A stretch of 48,430 bases of DNA from Planctomycetota bacterium (GCA_030602705.1 JAUVZF010000024.1:1-48430), one strand, 5' to 3'; counted from the stretch's first letter, positions 16,625-27,536 are shown. The notes: generated by a model from the sequence alone, not told the origin. A program made the numbers and translations.

Positions 16625-17009
16625 CACGCGCGTGGCAAGCCACGCGGCTAACACGGCACGCGCCCGTACGGGCGGCTAACACGGCGCGTCGCGCGGCGCT
16701 GCATGCTTGAGCGCGTCGCCTGCCTCAAACGGCACGCGCGGGGCAAGCCCCGCGGCTAACACGGCACGCGCCCGTACGGGCGGCTAACACGGCGCGTCGC
16801 GCGTTGTCAATCGCGCGGGGCAAGCCCCGCGGCTAACGCGGCACGCGACCGTACGGGCGGCTAACACGGCGCGTCGCGCGTTGTCAATCGCGCGGGGCAA
16901 GCCCCGCGGCTAACACGGCACGCGCGGGGCAAGCCCGTGCCGAACGGCACGCGCGGGGCAAGCCCCGCGGCTAACAGCGCGCGTGTTAGCCGCCCAGCTT
17001 GCTGGGCGC
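16625..17009. repeat. Cluster of nine family A hairpins next to a RAYT gene
   Basis: Eight GGCTAAC tails in plus orientation end at about 16652, 16679, 16760, 16787, 16837, 16864, 16913 and 16974, and one inverted copy (GTTAGCC) starts at 16985. The stems differ: CGTGGCAAGCCACG, CCCGTACGGG, GGGGCAAGCCCC and, in the inverted copy, CCCAGCTTGCTGGG, each self-complementary. One copy near 16850 has a mismatch (CGACCGTACGGGCG). Spacers often read ACACGGCACGCG or GCGCGTCGCGCGTTG. Read on the minus strand, each hairpin has a GTTAG head, as REP elements have a GTAG head. The span 17010-17076 carries more CCAGCTTGCTGGGCG stems without tails. The whole interval 16520-17076 holds no gene. Confidence 0.92.
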
Positions 17010-17076
17010 GTGTTGTTCGCCCAGCTTGCTGGGCGCGTGTTGTTCGCCCCGTTCGCCGGGCTTGCCCGCGCGGGCA

Positions 17077-17646
17077 TCACCCATCGAACGGCGTCACAAA
17101 CGACCAGCGCTGCCGAGGTTTGCCTTCTTTGAGCGGGTTCTCCTCGACGTACGCGATGGCGCGCCTCACGTCCTCGATTGTATCGAGGAACACCTTCCAG
17201 CCTCGTCCCGCCCACACGGGTGGCCGCTGCTCGGGCCAGAGGCCATCGGCGACAAGCCGCTGAGTCGCTCGACCTTTCAGGTGCCCCACGATGCGCGTGA
17301 CCGAACGCACGTGCCGGCCGGCGACCAGGTGCACGTGGTCGGGCAGGATGGAGCAGGCGTGGACGGCGTACCTGCCCTCGCGCGTCGCTCGTGCAAAGCC
17401 GCGCCCGACGGCCCGGGCCTGCCGGCCTGTGAGCGTCGCCGGCGGATACTTGAGCGCCCGCCTGGCGGCGCGGCGAGCGCGGCCGTCGTGCGGGACGCCC
17501 GCGACGGACCGCCGCGTGTCGACCTTTGTGGCCTTGCCGTATCGGAACAGTTCCCAGGAACCCACGAAGTCGGACCACGACCCGCGCGGGTCGTTCGGCA
17601 GCCAGAAGCCGTACGTGCCGAAGATGACGTGGTAGGCCAGGGCCAT
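17077..17646 (-). CDS. REP-associated tyrosine transposase (RAYT, Y1/HUH family), with family A hairpins
   Basis: RAYTs are single-copy relatives of IS200/IS605 transposases that cut and join single-stranded REP hairpins. The 189-aa product starts at ATG 17646 with AAAGG 7 bases upstream. It has the HUH metal motif in LPDHVHLVAG (H104, H106) and the single catalytic Tyr in AIAYVEENPLKEG (Y166), the YxxxNP context typical of RAYTs rather than of mobile IS200. Hairpins of one family lie on both sides: one at 17664-17689 before the start, and the nine-copy cluster after the stop. The coupling of this RAYT to this family is inferred from position. No accessory TnpB is present. Confidence 0.9.
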   Translation of the reverse strand: MALAYHVIFGTYGFWLPNDPRGSWSDFVGSWELFRYGKATKVDTRRSVAGVPHDGRARRAARRALKYPPATLTGRQARAVGRGFARATREGRYAVHACSILPDHVHLVAGRHVRSVTRIVGHLKGRATQRLVADGLWPEQRPPVWAGRGWKVFLDTIEDVRRAIAYVEENPLKEGKPRQRWSFVTPFDG

Positions 17647-17663
17647 CGTCGAGCCTTTCAACG

Positions 17664-17689
17664 GCACGCGCCCGTACGGGCGGCTAACG
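17664..17689 (-). repeat. Family A hairpin just upstream of the RAYT start
   Basis: CACGCGCCCGTACGGGCGGC followed by TAACGC lies between the rmuC stop and the RAYT start, in the same orientation as most copies of the cluster beyond the gene. Confidence 0.85.
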
Positions 17690-17701
17690 CGGCGCGTGTT
17701 G

Positions 17702-19012
17702 TTAATCGCGCGACGGGCCGGGCTCGTTGTCATGGGGTTCGGCGGCTTCGCCGCCGTCGGCGATAAGGCGGGTGGGGTGGGCAGCACCTTCGACTTCGGG
17801 CAGGGCTTTGTCGCCGACGGCGGCCTGATCGGCGAGGCGGCGGGCGGACGGGGCGATGCGCGACTCGTACGACCCCACGGCCGCATCGTACGCCTTGGCC
17901 GCGCGGCTGATGCCGTCGCCAACCTTCCCGAAATGTTCGACGAAGACGCGGACGCGGTCATAGAGTTCGCGCCCCGTCTCGCCGATGCGTTCGGCGTTCT
18001 CGGCCATCTCCTGCTGCCGCCAGCCGTGGGCAACCGCCTTGAGCAGGGCGATCAAGTTGACCGGACTGGCCAAGACCACGTTGCTGCGGAAGGCGTCCTC
18101 CATCAGAGACGTGTCGGCCTCCAGGGCAGCGCTGAAGAACGACTCGCCGGGCAGAAACAGAACGACGAACTCCGGCGTGTTATCGAACTGGCTCCAGTAC
18201 GCCTTCTGGCTGAGGGTGCGCACGTGTCCGCGGACGGCTTGGGCGTGGCGCTCCATAGCCGCCTTGCGGGAGGCGTCGTCCGTCGCCTCGACCGCCTCCA
18301 TGTACGCATCGCCAGGTGCCTTGGCATCGACGACAATGAGGCGGTCGCCCGGCAGGTGCACGGTCAGGTCGGGGATCTGGCGGCGCTGGTCGGTCGTGGT
18401 GGAGGCTTGTTCGTCGAAATCGCAGTGTTTCGACATGCCGGCCAGTTCGACCACGCGCTTCAGTGCCAGTTGCCCCCATTCGCCACGGACGCGCGTCGAG
18501 CCGCGCAGCGCCGTCTCGAGTTTCGTCGTCTGAGTCTTGAGACCCTCCTGAGCGTCGCGCAGTCCGTCGAGGTACTGCCGCAGGCTGCCGTAAGCGTCGG
18601 TGCGGGCCTTCTCGATCTCGCGCAGGCGCGCTTCGTACGTCTTCAGGAGATCCTGGATGGGCCGCAGGCGCTCGCCGGCGTCGCCGAGAAACTGCTGCCG
18701 GCTGTCCTTGAGGGCATCGGCCGAGAGGACCTTGAAGGCGTCTTTGAGGCTTGTTTCGGCCTCACCGAGGATGCGTCGCTGCTCATCGAGGTTGGCGCGT
18801 TCGGCCTCGAGACGCGTCTCGGCCTGGACGCGTGCAGAGCAGGCCTCGCCGAGTTCGCCGCGCAGGCCGTCGGCCTCGGACTCGAGTTCGCCGATACGCT
18901 GGCGCAGTTCGGTCTCAACGGCGCCGCCCGCGCCGCCCGTGCGCTGCCTGAGCAGCAGCACCAGCACCACGACAGCCAGCACACAGGCGACGGCGGCGAG
19001 GACGTATTCCAT
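17702..19012 (-). CDS. rmuC: RmuC-family protein
   Basis: RmuC limits DNA inversions and rearrangements at repeats in E. coli and carries a restriction-endonuclease-like fold; its exact reaction is not settled. The 436-aa product has an N-terminal membrane anchor (VLAAVACVLAVVVLVLLL), a coiled-coil stretch at about 30-130 rich in Glu/Arg/Leu, and the RmuC core with VRGEWGQLALKRVVELAGM, DLTVHLPGDRLIVVDAKAP and EFVVLFLPGESFFSAALE. I chose ATG 19012; upstream sequence lacks family character. The ribosome site is weak. It sits next to a RAYT and its palindrome cluster, a suggestive neighbour for a protein linked to rearrangement at repeats, but this is only position. Confidence 0.92.
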   Translation of the reverse strand: MEYVLAAVACVLAVVVLVLLLRQRTGGAGGAVETELRQRIGELESEADGLRGELGEACSARVQAETRLEAERANLDEQRRILGEAETSLKDAFKVLSADALKDSRQQFLGDAGERLRPIQDLLKTYEARLREIEKARTDAYGSLRQYLDGLRDAQEGLKTQTTKLETALRGSTRVRGEWGQLALKRVVELAGMSKHCDFDEQASTTTDQRRQIPDLTVHLPGDRLIVVDAKAPGDAYMEAVEATDDASRKAAMERHAQAVRGHVRTLSQKAYWSQFDNTPEFVVLFLPGESFFSAALEADTSLMEDAFRSNVVLASPVNLIALLKAVAHGWRQQEMAENAERIGETGRELYDRVRVFVEHFGKVGDGISRAAKAYDAAVGSYESRIAPSARRLADQAAVGDKALPEVEGAAHPTRLIADGGEAAEPHDNEPGPSRD

Positions 19013-19188
19013 AGGCGCGTCTCTTTCGACCGGCCGGCGTGTACAGCCCGGACAGGCCATGCGCGACCGCGGGCCGCGTCTTGAACGGTGGCTATCGTAC
19101 CGCGGCCCGCGCACCGGGTCAATGGGCGGGGGAACGGGGCGCAGACCCCGGCGCCGCCGACGGCCGGCCGCCTCGCGGGGTGTCCGCC

Positions 19189-21762
<2,574 letters not shown>

Positions 21763-21940
21763 TCAGAAGCACCGCTTGCGCCGGGCGGCGCAGACGGATC
21801 CCTTCGACAGGAAAAAACGCGAGGCGGTGGGCAAGCGGTCCCCGGCAACCCTCCGACCGCTTGCTGAAGAACTCCCCTAACCCCTCGGCACTGTGCCGCT
21901 CCAGTTCACCACCACCGGGTGATCCGCGTCAGACCTGCGG

Positions 21941-22069
21941 CTACTCGGCGGGCGCCTCCGGCTCCGCGGCGGGCGCTGCCGGCTCTTCAGCGGGCGCTGC
22001 CGGCTCTGCACACGGCTCCGCACAAGGCGCTTCGGCCGGTACCTGAGGTTCTTGCGGTTCGTCGGTCAT
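21941..22069 (-). CDS. 42-aa Pro/Ala/Glu-rich acidic peptide
   Basis: From ATG 22069, preceded by a good AAAGGGAAG ribosome site, a 42-codon frame runs to 21941. The peptide starts MTDEPQEPQVPAEAPC and is built of Ala-Glu-Pro repeats with two Cys. No domain is recognisable. A TATCAT -10-like sequence lies about 60 bases upstream (near 22127). It stands between gyrB and the DUF4159 gene on the same strand. The good ribosome site is the main argument for it being real; low-complexity sequence in a GC-rich genome could also arise by chance. Tails of similar composition end the bS16 protein in this window. Confidence 0.5.
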   Translation of the reverse strand: MTDEPQEPQVPAEAPCAEPCAEPAAPAEEPAAPAAEPEAPAE

Positions 22070-22259
22070 GTTCTTCCCTTTCGCTGTCGATTGAGCCACC
22101 ATTGGCCCAACGCTCTGTGGCCGACATGATACCACGTCCGGGCACGGGCTGAAAGGGAGATTCCTCGCGGAAAGTGACTGAGTAGCGCGGCAAAGGCGAC
22201 CGGCGATGAGAAACGCACGGCCGGGCAAGGCCCTCCTTATGCCTGGGTCCGGCCGAACG

Positions 22260-24602
22260 TCACTTAAGCGTCGAGAAGTAGAGGGCAAGGTTCGTGCCGA
22301 CGGCCATGGCGTCTTCGGCCTTGTAGCCGCGACAGCGGTGGGCCTCGTATCCGGTCAGACTGAACACGACGTCGAAGGGCGAGTACAGGCCGACCATCTT
22401 CTCACCCTGATAAATGCCGTAGAACTCGGCGGACGGGCGGCCGATACGCTGGGCACGCAACGCCCGGCGGAACTGAACGCGGGCCGTCAGGTTGTGGCCC
22501 ATGGCGCCGGTCATGCGGCCGTGCAGCAGCGGATGGCTGCCGGGCAGCAGTTTCAGCGTCAAGCCCATGTCGACGGCCAGTTTGCGGACCGCCTTGTCGA
22601 AGGCGAGCGACCCGGTGACGGCCTCGACCCAGAGAAAGCCGCCCCCCGCCAGGTACTTTTTCATGGCGGCCTGCTCGTCGGGCGTAAGGGCGACGTCCGC
22701 CGAGCCGGCCAGGTAGGCGATCTGGCCGGGCTTCAAGTCGGCCACAGCGACGCCGCCCGAGTTGAACGGCACCTGCGTCGGCTCGGTAACCTGGAGCCTG
22801 ATGCCGGCCTTGGCCTGGACGTGTTTGGCCAGGTGGCTGAGGCCGCGGTAGTTGGCGCCGGCTGCCCAGTTGCCGCCGTGTTTGACGCGGGCGATGCGGA
22901 CGCTCTTGTTCGGCCCGGCCTTGACGGCTGCGGTGAAGCGGTCGGTCGTTACGGGTCCGCGTGCGGCCAGTTTGGCCCGCAGGGGTGCGCCGTCGGTGGC
23001 GTAGGTGTACAGGTTGATGCCCCAGTCGAACAGGTACCCGCGACGTGCAACGGCCTGGGTCTGCCAGGCGCAGGAGATGTCCTCAGGGCAGTAGAAGACG
23101 GCGGTGCGGACGCCGTCGCCGACGCCGAGGGCCTCGGGCCGGGTCCGCATCTGGTGCAGGGCGCTCCAGACGCCGTGTTCGTAGGGGAGTTTGACGAGTC
23201 GCCACTCGGGCCAGACCTCGGCGGCGAACTTGGTGAACCAGTTCCGCACGGCCGCGCTGCCGCACGAGGCCTCAAACAGGACCGTGCCGCCCGTATCGGT
23301 GAAGGCGCGGAGTTTCTTCTTCTGGGCGTCGGTGAAGTTGGGCACGCTCTCGGCGGTGATGTAGAGGATGGGGGCGTCGTGGAGTTCTTCGAGCGGCGCC
23401 CTCAGTTCGACGATCTGCCAGTGGAACATCTGCTCCTTGGTGCGTTCGATGAAGTGGGTCAGGTTGGCGATGTCGCGGCGGTGGGCGTTCCAGACGCCGT
23501 CGAATTTGAGTTTGTTAAAGAGGATGGGCGCGCGGCCCTTGTAGAGGAACAGCAGCGCGAAGCAGGTGTCCGTCAGGCTGCCCCACTTGCCGTCCTTTCC
23601 CTGCTTCTTGACGAGTTCGGCAACGCCTTCCTTGTACCAGTTGTGTGTGCCGAAGTATTTGTAGCCGGCGGCGATGCCGACGCGCTCGACGCAGTAGAGC
23701 CAGTACATGGTGCGTCTGCCAAAGCCGGGGTTGGTGGTGGCGCTGAAGTTCTCGCCGAGCCATTCGAGGGCGGCGTCCATGGCCCGCTCGGTCTGCGTGA
23801 CGCCGCGGCGGCTCTTGCCGTGCACGCACGGGCACCCGCTGTTCGGTTCGAGGAAGTCGGCGATGATGAAGAGCGAGGCGAGGCCGGCGGCGGTCATCGA
23901 GCCGTAGGACTCGCCCTTGCCGGCCTGGTAGGCCCAGCCGCCGTCGCTGTTATGGCCCTTGAGGTAGAGGGCGAGGGCCCTGGCGAGGTGTCCCCGCGGG
24001 TCGGGGAACTCGATGCCGGCCCGCTGGGCGTCGCGCATCGCCAGGATCGGCCACTGCGTGACGGAGAAATCGTAGTTGTTGTCCGGCTGGAGTTCGTACC
24101 GCCACCCGCCCGTGGTGGCTTGGCCCGACTGGATGCGCACGATGTCTTGCCCGGCCCGCAAAGCGACGAGGCGGCGGCGGGTGCCCAGCAGTTTCTTGTA
24201 GATGTACGAGAGGCCCATGACGCGAATCGGGAGCGCGTAGCCCTGCCTGCCACCGAAGCCGGTGTCGGTGTCGAGGTCCACCAGGTACACCAGGCCGTTG
24301 GCCATGTGGTCGCGGTTGGGATGCTCGCCCATGTAGGCGAGTGTCATAAAGGCCAAGGCGCTGTGGCCGCCGGCCAGCCCGCCACCGGCGAACGAGCCGT
24401 CGGGTTTGGCCTGGCTGACGAGATACTGGCGGCCTTTCTCGATGGCCTGGCGGACGTCTTCGTCGGTGAGATCTTTCTTTTCGGCCTCGGCCTTCTTGGC
24501 GTCCTTCTTCGCGGCAGCATCGCAGACGGTGCTCGCGCCGAGCACTGCCGCCAGGGCAACCGACAAGAGAGGAAGGCTTTTCAACAAAGACCGACTTCGC
24601 AT
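22260..24602 (-). CDS. Secreted DUF4159 protein with an N-terminal prenyltransferase/squalene-cyclase-like barrel
   Basis: The 780-aa product starts with a signal peptide (SLLKSLPLLSVALAAVLGA, cleavage near residue 30). Residues 45-340 show repeated helix pairs with QxxDGSF/GGW motifs (KPDGSFAGGG, NSDGGWAYQ, GKDGKWGS), the alpha/alpha toroid seen in terpene cyclases and complement-like proteins, but without an obvious catalytic Asp cluster. From about 360 to 510 a DUF4159 domain follows (VWNAHRRDIANLTHFIERT, LFEASCGSAAVRNWF), and a second similar domain covers about 570-780 (YLAGSADVALTPDEQAAM, FLWVEAVTGS). These are related to glutamine-amidotransferase-like folds. The family is common in planctomycetes; its role is unknown. 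Export to the periplasm is likely. Confidence 0.88.
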   Translation of the reverse strand: MRSRSLLKSLPLLSVALAAVLGASTVCDAAAKKDAKKAEAEKKDLTDEDVRQAIEKGRQYLVSQAKPDGSFAGGGLAGGHSALAFMTLAYMGEHPNRDHMANGLVYLVDLDTDTGFGGRQGYALPIRVMGLSYIYKKLLGTRRRLVALRAGQDIVRIQSGQATTGGWRYELQPDNNYDFSVTQWPILAMRDAQRAGIEFPDPRGHLARALALYLKGHNSDGGWAYQAGKGESYGSMTAAGLASLFIIADFLEPNSGCPCVHGKSRRGVTQTERAMDAALEWLGENFSATTNPGFGRRTMYWLYCVERVGIAAGYKYFGTHNWYKEGVAELVKKQGKDGKWGSLTDTCFALLFLYKGRAPILFNKLKFDGVWNAHRRDIANLTHFIERTKEQMFHWQIVELRAPLEELHDAPILYITAESVPNFTDAQKKKLRAFTDTGGTVLFEASCGSAAVRNWFTKFAAEVWPEWRLVKLPYEHGVWSALHQMRTRPEALGVGDGVRTAVFYCPEDISCAWQTQAVARRGYLFDWGINLYTYATDGAPLRAKLAARGPVTTDRFTAAVKAGPNKSVRIARVKHGGNWAAGANYRGLSHLAKHVQAKAGIRLQVTEPTQVPFNSGGVAVADLKPGQIAYLAGSADVALTPDEQAAMKKYLAGGGFLWVEAVTGSLAFDKAVRKLAVDMGLTLKLLPGSHPLLHGRMTGAMGHNLTARVQFRRALRAQRIGRPSAEFYGIYQGEKMVGLYSPFDVVFSLTGYEAHRCRGYKAEDAMAVGTNLALYFSTLK

Positions 24603-24727
24603 GACACGTGCCTTATTCTATCGGGTTTCCCGCCGCAGGGGCAGCCCGGCCCGTCCCGACCGCCCCCCTTCAATCCGACGCAAGATCCTGTTGGCGAGCG
24701 CGCCGCGCCCAACGAACAAGTAAAGAC

Positions 24728-24755
24728 AGGATACCCCGGAACCGCCGAAACGCAA
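24728..24755 (-). promoter_or_regulatory. Possible promoter of the DUF4159 gene
   Basis: On the minus strand TTGCGT (24755-24750), a 16-base spacer and TATCCT (24733-24728) lie ~126 bases before the ATG at 24602. The rest of 24603-24900 shows nothing I can name. Confidence 0.4.
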
Positions 24756-24900
24756 CCATCTTTACGGGGAGGGGCCGTGATGAGGTACTCACCCGGCCGC
24801 AGCGAGTGGCATCCGCCAAATGCACTGGGGCAGAGCAGCCGTCGCCCGGCCAAGAGGCGTTCGCGGCAGCGAGGCCGGGCACGCGCGCTTCGGCAGGCCG

Positions 24901-25147
24901 TTACTGGGGCTTCCGTTCGGCGCGGGCGCCGGTTTTCTTCTTGCGTGGTTTGCGGTCGCCTCGGCCCTGGCGCGGGCGGGCCTTCATCTCGGTCTCGTTA
25001 CCCTTGTCGCCCTGCTGGGCCATCCAGGCGTCGAGTTCCTTGCGGAGGCCGGCTTTGCGCTCTGCCTGGGCGGGGTCATCGGCCAGGTTCTTGAGTTCCC
25101 ACGGGTCGCGCGACAGGTCAGGAGGCCCGCCGCGCGATTTCGGCGGC
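24901..25147 (-). pseudogene. C-terminal remnant of a sulfatase
   Basis: Directly after the stop of the aldo/keto reductase gene the same minus-strand frame reads DLSRDPWELKNLADDPAQAE and then RKELDAWMAQQGDKG, ending in a Lys/Arg-rich tail and a TAA at 24901-24903. The D-x-x-x-DPxE-x-x-NLA pattern, followed by a Trp-containing helix, is the end of type I sulfatases. The catalytic N-terminal part (C/S-x-P-x-R) is absent and no start codon is evident, so it is a leftover. It suggests a sulfatase gene was truncated when the neighbouring reductase gene, or a rearrangement, arrived. Confidence 0.65.
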
Positions 25148-25149
25148 GC

Positions 25150-26289
25150 TTACTTCCTCGCAAGCGCCTCGTGGACGCGGGGCATCCACTCGCCGATCGC
25201 GATCTTCTGGGGACACTTCTCTTCGCACTCGCCGCACTGGATGCACGCCTCGGCCCGCTTGCCGGCGGGCATGTCGTTGTAGAGGTTCCGGTTCAGTTGC
25301 CTGCTGCTGCCCTTGAACACCACGGCGTTGTTGTAGAGTTGGAAGTTGTCGGGAATAGCCACGCCGTTCGGACACGGCACGCAGTAGCCGCACCCCGTGC
25401 AGGGAATGGGGTTGAGCGCCCCGTATGCGTCGCGGGCGCGCGCGATGAGTTGGAGTTCCGCCTGTGTCATCGAGCCGACGCCGGAGGCGCTGGCGCTGGC
25501 GACGTTCTGCTTCACGTGCTCCAGGGTGGTCATGCCGCTGAGGACCACCGAAACCTCGGGCTTGTTCCACAGCCACCTGAGGGCCATGTCCACGGGGCTC
25601 GGGCGGCCGGGTGCCTCGTCCCAAATCTTCTGCACGGGCTCGGGCGGGGCCGCCAGCGTGCCGCCGAACAGCGGCTCCATGATGACGACCGCCAGCCCCT
25701 TGCCGGCGGCGTACTCGAGCCCCGGTGTGCCGGCCTGGACGTCCTCGTTCACGAAGTTGTACTGGATCTGGCAGAGGGACCAGCCGCTGTAATAATCCAG
25801 GATTTCCTTGAGGACGTCGGCGCGATCGTGGAAGGAGAAGCCCACAGGGCCGATTCGCCCGTCGGCCCGGGCTTTTTCGAGCCACGCGATGGCCCCCAGG
25901 TCGCGTATCTTCGGCCAGGTGGGCGCCTGGAGGTTGTGAAGCAGGTAGAAGTCGATCCGCTCGGTCCGCAGCCGCTCGCACTGCTCGTCGAAGAAGCGGT
26001 CGAAGTCGTCTGCCTTTTCGACCATCCAGATGGGCATCTTCGTGGCCAGGGCGACCTTGTCGCGGTAGCCGTCTTCGAGCGCCGCGCCGAGGAGCCGCTC
26101 GCTGTTGCCGCCGTGGTACGGATACGCCGTGTCGATGTAGTTGACGCCGTGGTCGATGGCCCACCGGATCATCTCGACCGCCGCCGGCTCGTCTATTTTG
26201 CCCGGCTTGCCCGTCGTCGGCAGCCGCATACAGCCGAATCCCAGGGCCGAGACCTCGAAATCCAGATGGCCGAATCTGCGATATCGCAT
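25150..26289 (-). CDS. Aldo/keto reductase with a C-terminal two-cluster ferredoxin domain
   Basis: The 379-aa protein starts at ATG 26289, which has GGAAGG about 5 bases upstream; the GTG two codons earlier is less likely. The AKR barrel shows the catalytic Asp/Tyr region YIDTAYPYHGGNSERLLG, Lys in ALATKMPIW and His in FYLLHNL. The end carries two iron-sulfur motifs, CTGCGYCVPCP (Cx2Cx2Cx2CP) and CIQCGECEEKCP (Cx2Cx2Cx3CP). Such proteins probably pass electrons from a ferredoxin-type tail to a carbonyl substrate; the substrate is unknown. It has no signal peptide, so it is cytoplasmic. A distant relative with an export signal is encoded at 28729-29955. Confidence 0.9.
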   Translation of the reverse strand: MRYRRFGHLDFEVSALGFGCMRLPTTGKPGKIDEPAAVEMIRWAIDHGVNYIDTAYPYHGGNSERLLGAALEDGYRDKVALATKMPIWMVEKADDFDRFFDEQCERLRTERIDFYLLHNLQAPTWPKIRDLGAIAWLEKARADGRIGPVGFSFHDRADVLKEILDYYSGWSLCQIQYNFVNEDVQAGTPGLEYAAGKGLAVVIMEPLFGGTLAAPPEPVQKIWDEAPGRPSPVDMALRWLWNKPEVSVVLSGMTTLEHVKQNVASASASGVGSMTQAELQLIARARDAYGALNPIPCTGCGYCVPCPNGVAIPDNFQLYNNAVVFKGSSRQLNRNLYNDMPAGKRAEACIQCGECEEKCPQKIAIGEWMPRVHEALARK

Positions 26290-26397
26290 GCCCACCTTCC
26301 CGTATCCGGCTGCGACAACCCCGATAGGTTACGCCTCCCAGGCCGGAAGGCAAGGGTGAAGCGCGGCGTGTGAGCCGAGGCGGATCGGGGAAGGAGT

Positions 26398-26800
26398 ACC
26401 TGTAGCGCCCTTTCAGGGCTTGTGGATTGTGTTTGTGCGTCCCCGCGACCCAGGGCGTTGCCCTGGGCTGATGAATTCAGAGCCCTTCGGGCTCAACGGC
26501 CACTGCTGCCGGCGCGCCCTTGCTGGACCAAGTGTGCCCGACAGCCGCGAGCCTGAAAGGCTCACATCCGAGAGCCCTTCGGGCTCAACGGCCACTGCTG
26601 CCGGCGCGCCGGGAGGCGGGGCCACGCGAGGGCGTGGGGAAGACAGGCCGTGGAACGGTGAAGGGCCACCGCGCCTGTCAACGCACACCGCCCGGAACCC
26701 GCGAGCCTGAAAGGCTCACATCCGAGAGCCCAGGGCAACGCCCTGGGTCAACGGACCAACCGACCCAACCATGGACCAAGCCCTGAAAGGGCGGCACAAG
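26398..26800. repeat. Family B hairpin cluster, downstream side of the second RAYT
   Basis: The region starts with GTAGCGCCCTTTCAGGGC (a GTAG head then a hairpin) and holds CCAGGGCGTTGCCCTGG, GAGCCCTTCGGGCTC (twice) and GAGCCTGAAAGGCTC (twice). It ends with an inverted copy, GCCCTGAAAGGGC, touching the 3' end of the RAYT gene. Long parts match the region 27267-27536 almost exactly, for example GCGTCCCCGCGACCCAGGGC and the GGGAGGCGGGGCCACGCGAG block. No gene is seen in 26290-26800. Confidence 0.9.
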
Positions 26801-27253
26801 TCAATCCCAGACGTACCGCTCATCGTACGCCACGCCGTGGCGGTCGAGGAAGGCCCGGAACTCCTCCTCGAACGTGACCCGCCGATGATGTTCTTCCTGG
26901 TTGGCGATGTAGCGCCGCACCTCGTCCACACTGGACTGGCTGACGGAGAACGCACCGTACCCGTTCTGCCAGTGGAAGTTCCGCAGCGCCGCCGCCTTGG
27001 TCTTGAGCCACTTGGACGATCCCTTCTTCACCTCTTCGACGGCCTTCGCGAGGGCCAGCGTCCTGGAAAGGCAGCACAGGATATGGACGTGGTCGGCAAC
27101 CGAATTGATCAGGATGGACGGGCACTCGAGTTGCCGAAGAATGCCCACGATGTAGGCGTTGAGTTCGTGGCGGACTTCGGGAGCGATGACCGGCATGCGG
27201 CCCTTCGTGCTGAAGATGATGTGGACGAGGACCTTGGCCAGGGATTGCGACAT
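26801..27253 (-). CDS. Second REP-associated tyrosine transposase (IS200-like TnpA family)
   Basis: The 150-aa protein starts at ATG 27253 with a strong AAGGGGGG ribosome site. It has the HUH motif in SVADHVHILC (H55, H57), WQNGYGAFSVS, and a catalytic Tyr in VRRYIANQEEHH (Y115), then the tail RVTFEEEFRAFLDRHGVAYD common in this family. It is clearly a different subgroup from the RAYT at 17077 (189 aa, YVEENP context). It sits between two near-identical arrays of GTAG-headed hairpins, with a perfect inverted hairpin copy abutting its stop. Whether the unit still moves cannot be told; the intact frame and strong ribosome site suggest expression. Confidence 0.92.
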   Translation of the reverse strand: MSQSLAKVLVHIIFSTKGRMPVIAPEVRHELNAYIVGILRQLECPSILINSVADHVHILCCLSRTLALAKAVEEVKKGSSKWLKTKAAALRNFHWQNGYGAFSVSQSSVDEVRRYIANQEEHHRRVTFEEEFRAFLDRHGVAYDERYVWD

Positions 27254-27266
27254 GGTTCCCCCCTTC

Positions 27267-27536
27267 GTGTAGCGCCCTTTCAGGGCTTGTGGATTCTGTT
27301 TGTGCGTCCCCGCGACCCAGGGCGTTGCCCTGGGCTGATGAATTCAGAGCCCTTCGGGCTCAACGGCTCCTGCTGCCGGCGCGCCGGGAGGCGGGGCCAC
27401 GCGAGGGCGTGGGGAGGACAGGCCGTGGAACGGTGAAGGGCCACCGCGCCTGTCAACGCACACCGCCCGGAACCCGCGAGCCTGAAAGGCTCACATCCGA
27501 AAGCCCTTCGGGCTCAACGGCCACTGCTGCCGGCGT
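27267..27536. repeat. Family B hairpin cluster, upstream side of the second RAYT
   Basis: This is a near-copy of parts of 26398-26740 in the same orientation: GTAGCGCCCTTTCAGGGC, CCAGGGCGTTGCCCTGG, GAGCCCTTCGGGCTC, GAGCCTGAAAGGCTC and AAGCCCTTCGGGCTC. Differences from the other side are single bases (for example GATTCTG for GATTGTG). From 27537 to 27653 there is a hairpin GAGCGCC..GGCGCTC and a short frame of ~37 codons on the minus strand that I do not count as a gene. Confidence 0.88.

Noticed and set aside
16625-17009. A CRISPR array
   Set aside because: The repeated parts are hairpins with different stems and short irregular spacers; no constant repeat of 25-40 bases with unique spacers and no cas gene.
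22206-25094. A 962-codon open frame on the plus strand opposite the DUF4159 gene
   Set aside because: Antisense shadow; the minus strand carries a signal peptide and known domains.
26290-26800. Small ORFs with peptides such as EPFGLNG and PERLTSES
   Set aside because: They are translations of the family B hairpins and occur on both strands; no ribosome sites.
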